Assembly: GCA_016721245.1 (NCBI GenBank)
Contig: JADKIQ010000020.1
Span: 1 to 64,000, forward strand
Source: Sphingobacteriales bacterium
GTDB lineage: Bacteria; Bacteroidota; Bacteroidia; Chitinophagales; JADIYW01
DNA length: 64,000 nucleotides
Reading direction: 5' to 3'
Shown: positions 33,104 to 40,745 of the stretch, piece by piece
Position numbering within the stretch: position 1 is the stretch's first letter
How the letters are laid out: each line of letters opens with the position of its first letter
Program-made: the position numbers and the translations under genes
Notes under the pieces: model-generated
What the model saw: the letters and a program-made list of their open reading frames with translations, nothing else
The model's database searches: none
What the model was told of the DNA's origin: nothing

Positions 33104-34528
33104 TTAGAGTAAAGTGGACGGGCAAACGTAATCCGTAATTTTAAATTTATCTGATTTTTTGATGGCAGCAAAACCGCCGTCCACATCTATCAGGTTATCA
33201 TATCCTCTTGCTCTGAGGATAGAAGCAAATATCATAGAGCGATAACCGCCCGCACAATGCACATAATAGGTTTTGTTTTTGTCAATCTGCTGCATGCTTT
33301 CATTAATGAAATCCAGTGGTGTGTTCAAGGCATTTATAATATGCTCAGAGTCATATTCGCTTTTTTTGCGCACATCCAGAATATTGATGCTTGCATCTTT
33401 TTCTTCAGCAGTTGCAAATTCATCCACACTCACCGATATGATGGAATCCGTTTCTTTTCCAGCATTTTTCCAGGCATCAAAACCGCCGTCCAGATAACCG
33501 ATGGCATGGTCGTAGCCCACACGTGCCAGACGGGTAATTACTTCCTGTTCTTTGCCCGGTGTAGTCACCAGTAATATTTTTTGTTTGATGTCGGTAATCA
33601 AAGTGCCCACCCAAACGGCGAAACTGCCGTCCACTCCGATATTGATGGAGTTGGGAATAAATCCTGCACCGAATTCAGCTGGCTTTCTGGTATCCAGAAT
33701 AATCGCATCCGTTTCGTTGGCAGCCGCTTCAAAGGCATCCGGAGATAAAGCGTGCGTACCTCTGGAAATTACTTCGTCAATGCTGTCATATCCCTGAATA
33801 TTCATCAGTACATTTTTAGGGAAATAGCTTGGTGGAGCTACCAGTCCATGTAGTACTTCTTTAATGAACGCTTCTTTGGTTAAGGCAGGATTCAGTGCGT
33901 AATTTGTTTTTTTCTGATTGCCTAAGGTATCTGAGGTTTCCTTACTCATATTTTTACCACATGCACTGCCCGCTCCGTGTGCTGGATAGATAATGATGTC
34001 ATCCGCCAGCGGTATGATTTTATTACGCAGGGAATCATATAAATGAGCAGCCAGTTTTTCTTCCGTTAAATCAGCTACGACATGTTGCGCCAAATCCGGT
34101 CTTCCCACATCGCCGATGAATAAAGTATCACCGGTAAATAAGGCTGTTTCTTTTCCTGATTCATCTATTAGTAAATAGCAACTGCTTTCCATGGTATGTC
34201 CGGGTGTATGGATGAGTCTGATGCGTGCATTTCCCAGTGTGAACTCTTCACCGTCGTAAGCAATATGGGCGGCAAAACCCGTTTCCATTTTAGTAGGTCC
34301 ATAGATGATGGGCGCTTCCACTTTTCTGGATAAATCCACATGGCCGGAAACAAAGTCGGCATGGAAATGTGTTTCAAAAATGTATTTGATTTTGGCACCT
34401 CGTTTTTCTGCCATATCAATATAAGGTTGCACCTCGCGCAGCGGATCTATGATAGCCGCCTCGCCGTTGCTTTCTATGTAATAAGCACCTTGTGCAAGAC
34501 ATCCGGTATATATTTGTTCTATTTTCAT
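33104..34528 (-). CDS. MBL-fold hydrolase fused to two rhodanese domains (persulfide dioxygenase-like)
   Basis: 474 residues from the ATG at 34528. Residues 1-240 are a metallo-beta-lactamase domain of the ETHE1/persulfide-dioxygenase type: THFHADFVSGH (53-63), IHTPGHTMESSCYL, FTGDTLFIGDVGRPDL and IYPAHGAGSACGKNM supply the metal ligands. The first rhodanese domain (about 250-355) has VTTPGKE where the catalytic Cys should be, so it is probably inactive. The second (about 365-465) keeps the active Cys in HCAGGYRSM. PDO-rhodanese fusions oxidise glutathione or other persulfides to sulfite and exchange sulfur with thiosulfate. It is the first gene of the minus-strand sulfur cluster, preceded by a good promoter. 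Likely cytoplasmic. Confidence 0.87.
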   Translation of the reverse strand: MKIEQIYTGCLAQGAYYIESNGEAAIIDPLREVQPYIDMAEKRGAKIKYIFETHFHADFVSGHVDLSRKVEAPIIYGPTKMETGFAAHIAYDGEEFTLGNARIRLIHTPGHTMESSCYLLIDESGKETALFTGDTLFIGDVGRPDLAQHVVADLTEEKLAAHLYDSLRNKIIPLADDIIIYPAHGAGSACGKNMSKETSDTLGNQKKTNYALNPALTKEAFIKEVLHGLVAPPSYFPKNVLMNIQGYDSIDEVISRGTHALSPDAFEAAANETDAIILDTRKPAEFGAGFIPNSINIGVDGSFAVWVGTLITDIKQKILLVTTPGKEQEVITRLARVGYDHAIGYLDGGFDAWKNAGKETDSIISVSVDEFATAEEKDASINILDVRKKSEYDSEHIINALNTPLDFINESMQQIDKNKTYYVHCAGGYRSMIFASILRARGYDNLIDVDGGFAAIKKSDKFKITDYVCPSTLL

Positions 34529-34546
34529 AAACATATAATTGTACAG

Positions 34547-34580
34547 CAAAAATATACAGTATTAGTAAACTTTTACGCAA
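34547..34580 (-). promoter_or_regulatory. Putative promoter of the sulfur cluster
   Basis: On the minus strand TTG (34578-34580) is followed after 23 bases by TATTTTTG (34547-34554), an exact TAnnTTTG match, 18 bases before the ATG at 34528. Confidence 0.5.
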
Positions 34581-34758
34581 CTTATGTTACAAAACGAATA
34601 ATAAAAGCATAATGAAATCCTTGTGAGAAAATAGATAGTGTGGTTTTCTGATTATCATAAAAATATTGTAATACATATTTATGATTATATTCGTTCTGCG
34701 GTAAGTATTTTTATAGTTTATTAGTAACATAAATCAAGGTACATTCTTTTTTAAAAGT

Positions 34759-35421
34759 ATGATTTTAAATCTAAAAAAAATACTCAGTTACTTTTTCGAA
34801 TTTTCAATAGAAAAAAGACAAAGTGAATTTAGCGGTGAGGTCGTGGTTTCTTTAAGCAAAGGGGAATACATGCTCAGTACACAAAACGCCATTTACTCTT
34901 ACGGTAGAAATTATACCTCATTTGGTATGGCATTCAATGCTATCGAGATTCAGCAGCAAAAGATGGAAAGTGTTTTAGTGCTGGGTTTCGGCTTAGGCAG
35001 TGTAGTGGATTTGCTGGAAAATCATCCAACTATAAAAAATATAACAGCGGTAGATGCAGATGCAGTCATTATTGAGTTGGCAAAAAAGTATCTGCAATCG
35101 AATCTGAAAAGCAAAGTAACATATGTATGCGGCGATGCAGAAAAATTTGTGTTAAACGAACAACATCAGTTTGATTTAATTTTGTTTGATGTATTTATCG
35201 AAGAACTAACACCCATACAGTTTATGCAGCCTGTTTTTTTTACGTCGTTAAAAAAGTTAGTGGCTACAAATGGTATTTTATTGTTTTCAAAAATCAATGA
35301 CTCCTTCAGAAGTAAAATTGAAAACGAGCAGTTTGAAAAAAACTTTTCATCCGTTTTTTCAGAAGCTTTCTCTATTGACGCCAACGGCAATAAAGTGTTT
35401 GCCTGGTACAATAAAGCATAG
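34759..35421 (+). CDS. Spermidine synthase-like class I methyltransferase fold protein
   Basis: 220 residues. The SAM-type Rossmann core is visible as VLVLGFGLGSVVDLLENHP (about 75-93), then ITAVDADAVIIELAKKYL, VCGDAEKFV and FDLILFDVFIE (about 137-147). This order and the SYGRNYTSFG segment before it resemble SpeE-type polyamine synthase homologues lacking the usual N-terminal beta domain. Such proteins are often misannotated as methyltransferases, and the actual reaction (aminopropyl or methyl transfer) cannot be told. No signal peptide. The gene stands alone between the divergent sulfur cluster and a convergent PAP2 gene. Confidence 0.78.
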   Translation: MILNLKKILSYFFEFSIEKRQSEFSGEVVVSLSKGEYMLSTQNAIYSYGRNYTSFGMAFNAIEIQQQKMESVLVLGFGLGSVVDLLENHPTIKNITAVDADAVIIELAKKYLQSNLKSKVTYVCGDAEKFVLNEQHQFDLILFDVFIEELTPIQFMQPVFFTSLKKLVATNGILLFSKINDSFRSKIENEQFEKNFSSVFSEAFSIDANGNKVFAWYNKA

Positions 35422-35440
35422 TTATCTTGATAAGACCACC

Positions 35441-35472
35441 GTCATTCTGAACTTGTTTCAGAATCCCATGAC
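35441..35472. repeat. Dispersed palindromic repeat, TCTGAACTTGTTTCAGA family (copy 1)
   Basis: GTCAT...ATGAC outer arms and ATTCTGAA/TTCAGAAT inner arms form a hairpin between convergent genes, suitable as a bidirectional terminator or mRNA 3' end. A related copy is at 60573-60597. Confidence 0.65.
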
Positions 35473-35480
35473 AAATAAAT

Positions 35481-36233
35481 TTATTTTCTTCTGAATTCCC
35501 TGCGGTGAAGGAATGGCGTTAAGGTTCCTACAAGCGCGCCTACAGCATACCCGGTGATGACATCTGTCCAGTAGTGTTTGCCTGCTTTTACACGTGTAAT
35601 ACCTGTCAGTGCAGGAAGTATAGCGGCACCAGTCCACATCAGAGGTTTCCAGCGGGAGTGGGGATGATAATCGGCATATACCATGGCCATAAAGTAGGTG
35701 CTTGCTGCGGTTATAGAGGTATGCCCGGACCAGAAAGAAGACCTTGCATCTTTGCTGCTCTTGTTGCCATTGTCATAATCAGAATACACATAAGGACGAT
35801 TCCGTTTAGCTAATTCTTTGGTAAACATCGTCAGTGCAGAGGTCATCGCAAATGTTTCCATCCATATCGGTAATACGGTGTTCCAGTCTTTGCGGATGTC
35901 TTTGTCAATAAATAATAATGCCGGACTTACCATTGCCGTGTATTGAAATACATCACTTGCTATGGCAGAAGCTTTAGAATGCTGGTAGATAGCATACCTG
36001 TCAAACTTGTTTACATCCGTTGGTTTCAGGTTGCTTAATTCGGTAAATGAAAGTGGCTGCTTTTTTTTGCGTAAAATCAGGCTCGTGGCTCCTGTACCAA
36101 GTGTAATTAACCCAATCGGAATATCTAAACCCAGACGGTATTTATAAACGCTTTGTCTTTTTAATGAATCCTGTGAAAAGGCTTCAAATCCGATTGCAAA
36201 TGCAATAATTAATAAGATATACTTTTTCATCAC
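35481..36233 (-). CDS. PAP2-family phosphatase
   Basis: 250 residues with a signal peptide (MMKKYILLIIAFAIGFEAFS). The three phosphatase motifs are present: KELAKRNRP (about 137-145), SFWSGHTS (about 166-173; Trp replaces the usual Pro before SGH) and TRVKAGKHYWTDV (about 214-226, with catalytic His and Asp). The family dephosphorylates lipid phosphates such as phosphatidic acid or undecaprenyl pyrophosphate at the periplasmic face. The N-terminal signal and few clear membrane helices suggest an exported or outer-membrane-associated member, as is common in Bacteroidota. Its substrate is unknown. Convergent with the SpeE-like gene. Confidence 0.88.
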   Translation of the reverse strand: MMKKYILLIIAFAIGFEAFSQDSLKRQSVYKYRLGLDIPIGLITLGTGATSLILRKKKQPLSFTELSNLKPTDVNKFDRYAIYQHSKASAIASDVFQYTAMVSPALLFIDKDIRKDWNTVLPIWMETFAMTSALTMFTKELAKRNRPYVYSDYDNGNKSSKDARSSFWSGHTSITAASTYFMAMVYADYHPHSRWKPLMWTGAAILPALTGITRVKAGKHYWTDVITGYAVGALVGTLTPFLHRREFRRK

Positions 36234-36309
36234 GTTAAAATTAGCACAATTTTTGTTTTAAAAATATAAATATCAAACTATAACTTTACATTAGAGAAAA
36301 ATGTAGCAT

Positions 36310-37254
36310 ATGAAACATCTGTACACCTTTATTATTTGCTTGTGTTGCGTATCTGTATTTGCTGAAGGAATGCACATCAAAGGTGTGATAAAAGATATGG
36401 ATACTCAACAACCCGTCAGCGGGGCTTTTATATTGATAACCTTCTTTAAAGGGGTAGAGTTTTCAGATGTCACGGATTCTCTTGGCCGGTATGATATTAC
36501 AACCAAAACTTTATTTCCTGTAGGGTATTATTCGGTTGAAATTGAAGCAAAAAATTATAATACACGCAGCGGATTTGCAAAAATTCTGAAAGAGAGTATT
36601 TTGGATTTTACAATAAAAAATAAAGACCCCAAAGTGGTTACAGCAGCAGCGCCCCTTATATTGAAGCCCGAACCCGTAAAACCAGTTCTGGAAGGATATG
36701 CAACGAACAATCTTGTTTTTCTCATAGATATTTCATCCTCCATGAATACAGCGGAAAAAATGCCCCTGCTAAAGGAGTCCATAAAATATCTGGTGAATGA
36801 ACTACGGCCTACCGACAGAGTGGCAATTCTGACGTTTTCTAATTTTGTGAAAGAGGTATTGCCTTCAACGGCTGCTACAGATAAAGCATTAATTACGAAA
36901 ACAATTGACGGACTGACATTTGGTAGCACCTCACAAGGCGGAGCTGCGCTGGATGTTGCATACAAAACGGCTCTTAAGAATTTTGTGCAAAAAGGAAACA
37001 ACCGTATTGTACTTGCCAGCGACGGTATTTTTACTTCCGGTGAAAAGGATTATAAAAAAATGCAACAGGTGATTGAATCCGGATTAGATAAAAATATAAC
37101 CTTGTCTGTATTTTGTTTCGGAAAAAATACGGAGTATGTAAAAACCAAACTTAAGAAACTGACAGCCACTGGAAACGGGAACTTTGCAATAATTACCAGT
37201 TTAGAAGAAGGAAAACAACATATGCTGGAAGAAGCCAAAGCCGTAAAGAATTAA
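36310..37254 (+). CDS. Secreted von Willebrand factor A protein with CarboxypepD_reg-like domain
   Basis: 314 residues. The signal peptide MKHLYTFIICLCCVSVFA is followed by a carboxypeptidase-regulatory-like beta sandwich (HIKGVIKDMDTQQPVSGAFI, about 22-105). A VWA domain spans about 135-310, with MIDAS residues DISSSMN (DxSxS), Thr in FGSTSQGG and Asp in VLASDGIFTSG. The MIDAS site is complete, so a metal-dependent ligand-binding role is likely. The layout is like the extracellular half of Ca-activated-channel-type (BatA-like) proteins, but it has no membrane anchor. Ligand unknown. It overlaps the convergent rsmG by four bases at the 3' ends. Confidence 0.85.
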   Translation: MKHLYTFIICLCCVSVFAEGMHIKGVIKDMDTQQPVSGAFILITFFKGVEFSDVTDSLGRYDITTKTLFPVGYYSVEIEAKNYNTRSGFAKILKESILDFTIKNKDPKVVTAAAPLILKPEPVKPVLEGYATNNLVFLIDISSSMNTAEKMPLLKESIKYLVNELRPTDRVAILTFSNFVKEVLPSTAATDKALITKTIDGLTFGSTSQGGAALDVAYKTALKNFVQKGNNRIVLASDGIFTSGEKDYKKMQQVIESGLDKNITLSVFCFGKNTEYVKTKLKKLTATGNGNFAIITSLEEGKQHMLEEAKAVKN

Positions 37255-37844
37255 CTGCAGATAACGATTTTTTTTGTTTCAAAGAATTCTTCTTCGAATA
37301 ATTCTTTTAATTCTACAATGCGGATATTTTTTCGGATATGCTGCAGTTCCTCTTTTAAATCTCCGCCTTTCAGGGCAATTATTTTTTTTGGATGTTTGTT
37401 TTTACTCCAGAAAATAAGGTCGCTCATTTTTGCCACAGCGCGTGTTACTACATAATCCACATCTTCTTTTATATTTTCCGCACGTTCCACCACCGCAGTT
37501 ATATTTTTTAATTGCAAGGCACCAGCAATTTCTTTTACCACTGTAATTTTTTTTGCTATAGAATCTGTTAAAATAAATTTTGTTTCAGGAAAAAATATAG
37601 CTAATGGAATTCCAGGAAAGCCACCACCGGTACCGATATCTAAAACAGTTTCACCTTTTTGAAAAGAAATTACTTTTGCAATGGATAAGGAATGCAGTAC
37701 ATGACGCTCATAAAAATTGTCTACATCTTTACGCGAAATCACATTTATTTTTTCATTCCATTCCGTATATAGCGGCAGCAACTGTTCCAGCTGTTTTAAT
37801 TGCTCGACAGATATGTCAGGAAAGTATTTTTGTATAATGTCCAA
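37251..37844 (-). CDS. rsmG: 16S rRNA (guanine527-N7)-methyltransferase
   Basis: 197 residues if started at the TTG at 37844, giving (M)DIIQKYFPDISVEQLKQL, the usual N-terminus of Bacteroidota RsmG. Motifs: LYTEWNEKINVISRKDVDNF, HVLHSLSIAKVI, VLDIGTGGGFPGIPLAIFFP (SAM-binding) and VVTRAVAKMSDLIFW. RsmG adds m7G527 to 16S rRNA, and its loss gives low-level streptomycin resistance. The frame stays open back to an ATG at 37979, but that extension (with SRDCFVPRND) is encoded by a dispersed palindromic repeat and overlaps the upstream lipoprotein gene. I therefore reject it as the true start. Enzyme identity is firm; the start is moderately sure. Confidence 0.92.
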   Translation of the reverse strand: MDIIQKYFPDISVEQLKQLEQLLPLYTEWNEKINVISRKDVDNFYERHVLHSLSIAKVISFQKGETVLDIGTGGGFPGIPLAIFFPETKFILTDSIAKKITVVKEIAGALQLKNITAVVERAENIKEDVDYVVTRAVAKMSDLIFWSKNKHPKKIIALKGGDLKEELQHIRKNIRIVELKELFEEEFFETKKIVICS

Positions 37845-37870
37845 TGTTTTTTTCTTTAATTTTTTAGTAA

Positions 37871-37952
37871 CGTCATTGCGAGGTACGAAGCAATCTCTCG
37901 ATTTTTTGTTAGATTGCTTCACTTCTTCCGAAGTTTCGGAACGCAATGATGG
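37871..37952. repeat. Dispersed palindromic repeat, GTCATTGCGAGG...GAAGCAATCT family (copy 2)
   Basis: Two inverted arms (TCATTGCG ... GAAGCAATCT and AGATTGCTTC ... CGCAATGA) about 80 bases overall lie between the lipoprotein stop and rsmG. The short copy at 5809-5846 is related. One frame on the minus strand reads SRDCFVPRND, a peptide that turns up when such repeats are translated. Confidence 0.75.
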
Positions 37953-37956
37953 TAAG

Positions 37957-39132
37957 CTATTTCGCGTAAGCAAACGCATTATAATTTGCCATCACAAAAT
38001 CCTGGTAACAACGTATCAGTTGTTCTTTAGAGCGTTCTACCATGTCAAATGAATTCGGGAATAACACAGGTGGATTTCCGAGTTTGCTCAATGTTGCAGC
38101 ACTCAATGCATCCCTGTTGCCATACACCTGAAAATAAGAATAATCAAAAGCCGCGTTTCCGCTGCATTTTTGATTTTTAATATAATCTTTCGTCTGCGCA
38201 TCATAAATAGTAGCATCACCAAAAACCTGAGCAGTTTTATTCATGCGGGTCTCTTTCACCTGACAACTTATCTTAGCATATTTCGGAATTTTAATGTCAT
38301 TACCAAGAGAGTCTTTCTGAACATTCCCTCTGCTGTCCAGCACATACTGCCAACCGTCTTCAATCGTTTTTTCTTCAACCGTGTTCAGTTCTTTCAGGGC
38401 ATCCGGTGAAACCTGAATATCGTATAAGTTCAGCTTTACTACATAATCGTACACAACCTTGTCTTTCCTTCTGTAATCAATATTTACCCATTGATCTCTT
38501 TGTGTCAGTTTTACATTATCTACAATGCTTTGTTCAAAAGAAGGAGGCACCATTAGTGTTGGATTCCTTTCTACTATAAGCAATACGTAATTTTTTCCCT
38601 TAGCCAGTGCCTGATCCATCAGCTCGTTTACGTCTTTATAATTAATATAGAATTTTTTTGACGCAGCAAAATAATCTAAAGACTGGCGGATGGAACTTTT
38701 AACTCCCGAATTTAGCAATTTCACACCTTGATCGTAATAATACTGTGCTGCATTCTGTTTCGATTCTTCTAAAACACTGCTAAAATTAAACGTTTCAATA
38801 ATCGCTTCATCGCCATTAGTATAATGCAGCGGCAGTAAGCGTAACACACTATTTTGTCTTGTATTTATTTTCGTGTACATATCAAATATTTCTTCCCATC
38901 GTTCGCCGTTGTTCAGTGATTTTAGTACAGTAATTTGTTGTTTATCTCTGTCAAATGCAGCTTTATAAGATTTTTCAAACATGGAAAGCTCCTCATCATC
39001 AAAATTATTTGTCTTTAAAAATTGGGATATTACACTGTCATAATCCCGGCTTTCAAAGCTTTTTTTGATACTTTGACAGGAAAATATGGTTATACTGAGC
39101 AGAAGTATGGATAATTGTCTAAAAAGTTTCAT
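37957..39132 (-). CDS. Lipoprotein of unknown function
   Basis: 391 residues from the ATG at 39132 (MKLFRQLSILLLSITIFSC, lipobox Cys at residue 19). The ATG ten codons earlier precedes the signal peptide and is rejected. The first half is helical and TPR-like (SFESRDYDSVISQFLKTNNF, NAAQYYYDQGVKLLNSG). The second half is beta-rich (VKLTQRDQWVNIDYRRKDKV, YDYVVKLNLYDIQVSPD). The combination of a helical repeat head with a C-terminal domain is seen in conserved but uncharacterised Bacteroidota lipoproteins. Probably attached to the periplasmic or outer-membrane face. Upstream of and same strand as rsmG, separated by a palindromic repeat. Confidence 0.75.
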   Translation of the reverse strand: MKLFRQLSILLLSITIFSCQSIKKSFESRDYDSVISQFLKTNNFDDEELSMFEKSYKAAFDRDKQQITVLKSLNNGERWEEIFDMYTKINTRQNSVLRLLPLHYTNGDEAIIETFNFSSVLEESKQNAAQYYYDQGVKLLNSGVKSSIRQSLDYFAASKKFYINYKDVNELMDQALAKGKNYVLLIVERNPTLMVPPSFEQSIVDNVKLTQRDQWVNIDYRRKDKVVYDYVVKLNLYDIQVSPDALKELNTVEEKTIEDGWQYVLDSRGNVQKDSLGNDIKIPKYAKISCQVKETRMNKTAQVFGDATIYDAQTKDYIKNQKCSGNAAFDYSYFQVYGNRDALSAATLSKLGNPPVLFPNSFDMVERSKEQLIRCYQDFVMANYNAFAYAK

Positions 39133-39399
39133 AGATAATTTTTTGTTGTAAAGCATAATCAATTATGTATATAAAAACCGTACCAAAATAGGAAAAAATT
39201 CACCGTGAACTCAAATAACTTTTTAAAAGTTCCACAATATTTCATGAAAGTCTAAAGAAATGTTAAGCGTACATTAAATTCTTTTTTTTACTGTTTAACT
39301 TCTTTTTCAATCATTCTGATAATCAATAAAATACAATTTATTTAAACTCAATCTAAATAGAGAATTATCAACACTTTATGCGAATTAGCGGTTGAATAC

Positions 39400-39407
39400 T
39401 ATATTTG
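39400..39407 (+). promoter_or_regulatory. -7 promoter element of the act-cox operon
   Basis: TATATTTG is an exact TAnnTTTG match 24 bases before the actA ATG, in a 300-base AT-rich intergenic region (39133-39431) that otherwise shows no gene or strong hairpin. A TTTATG at 39375-39380 is a weak candidate -33 box. Confidence 0.55.
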
Positions 39408-39431
39408 CAACCGAGAAAAATTAGATAAATA

Positions 39432-40715
39432 ATGTATTCTTGTAAACCAATCAGAAAAATCCTCGCTTTAATAGTAATTACTTTATTTCTATCTCTGTCA
39501 GCCACTTCTTTTGCAGCGGTTGCTGTACCGGATGTTGCAGCTACAGATGCAGCAGGTGTGGAAAGAGCAAAGGCAGGTATGGCTTTATTTAAAGCAAACT
39601 GTACCTCTTGTCATGCAATAGACAGAAAAGTAGTTGGACCTGCACTTACTGGTGTTTGGGACCGATGGGAAAGTGAAGCAAAAATTGTTGCCTGGGTGCA
39701 AAACTCATCAAAACTTATAGCAAGCGGTGACGCTTACTCTAACAAAATTTTTAATGAGTATAACAAATCTGTAATGTCAGCATTTCCTCAGTTAACGGCT
39801 GAGCAAATTATGGACATTCTGATTTACGTAAAAAACCCGGGTGTAGCCGAACCGGCAAAAGCAGCAACTGCAACTGATGCAGGAGCAACTGCTGGTGGTG
39901 CTGAAAATAAAGGTGCTTCTGCATGGTATATTTGGGCCTTGGTAGCATTTTTGGTAGTTTTGGCATTATTGCTATGGACAGTAACGTCTAAATTAGACAA
40001 AGCTGTTAGAGAAAAAGCTGGTGAGGTAGTGGAAGATATTCCGTTGGCTAAAAAAGTATTCAGCAATAAAACATTTAAAGTATTAATGCTGATTGGTTCT
40101 ATATTGTTGGTATTCAATATCTTCGGTGGGGCTATCGACTTAGGTCGCTCTCAGGGATATGCACCCGATCAGCCGATTAAATTCTCTCACGCATTACACG
40201 TTGGCCAGAATAAGATTGAATGTCAGTATTGTCATACCGGCGTTGAGAAAAGTAAACACGCAAGCATTCCGGGTACTCAGATTTGTATGAACTGTCACAA
40301 ATATGTGCAGCAAGGTCCTAAATACGGTAAAGACGAGATTGCAAAAATCTATGATTATGCAGGTTGGGATGTTGACAAGCAAAAATTCACACAAGCTCCT
40401 AAAAATATCGAATGGGTAAAAATTCACAACTTACCGGATCACGTATATTTCAATCACTCTCAGCACGTGAAAGTTGGTGGTGTTAAATGTCAGACTTGCC
40501 ACGGTAAAGTGGAAGAGTACGAAGTGATGAAACAATTCGCTCCTTTATCTATGGGATGGTGTATCAACTGTCACAGACAAACGGAAGTGAAATTTGCTGA
40601 AAATAAATACTATTCTGTATTCCAGAAATATCAGGACGAATTGAAAAAAGGCACTAAGTCTAAAGTAACAGTAGAAGATATTGGCGGTACAGAATGTCAA
40701 AAATGTCATTATTAA
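39432..40715 (+). CDS. actA: Alternative complex III subunit ActA (multihaem cytochrome c) with extra N-terminal monohaem domain
   Basis: 427 residues. After a signal peptide (to about TSFAA) there is a class I cytochrome c domain with CTSCHAIDRKVVGPAL (about 57-72) and the likely Met ligand in SVMSAFP. A Pro/Ala-rich linker and one membrane helix (WYIWALVAFLVVLALLL) follow, with a second hydrophobic stretch at about 218-235. The pentahaem ActA region then has CQYCH, CMNCH, CQTCH, CINCH and CQKCH. Six CxxCH sites in all. ActA passes electrons from quinol oxidation in ActB/ActC to ActE and the oxidase in the periplasm. First gene of a 16 kb respiratory operon. Confidence 0.94.
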   Translation: MYSCKPIRKILALIVITLFLSLSATSFAAVAVPDVAATDAAGVERAKAGMALFKANCTSCHAIDRKVVGPALTGVWDRWESEAKIVAWVQNSSKLIASGDAYSNKIFNEYNKSVMSAFPQLTAEQIMDILIYVKNPGVAEPAKAATATDAGATAGGAENKGASAWYIWALVAFLVVLALLLWTVTSKLDKAVREKAGEVVEDIPLAKKVFSNKTFKVLMLIGSILLVFNIFGGAIDLGRSQGYAPDQPIKFSHALHVGQNKIECQYCHTGVEKSKHASIPGTQICMNCHKYVQQGPKYGKDEIAKIYDYAGWDVDKQKFTQAPKNIEWVKIHNLPDHVYFNHSQHVKVGGVKCQTCHGKVEEYEVMKQFAPLSMGWCINCHRQTEVKFAENKYYSVFQKYQDELKKGTKSKVTVEDIGGTECQKCHY

Positions 40716-40745
40716 TATTCAAGAACTCAATTAACCTATATATAA

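Noticed and set aside
37845..37979. N-terminal extension of RsmG
   Set aside because: Encoded by a dispersed palindromic repeat and overlapping the upstream lipoprotein gene; the conserved N-terminus starts at the TTG at 37844.
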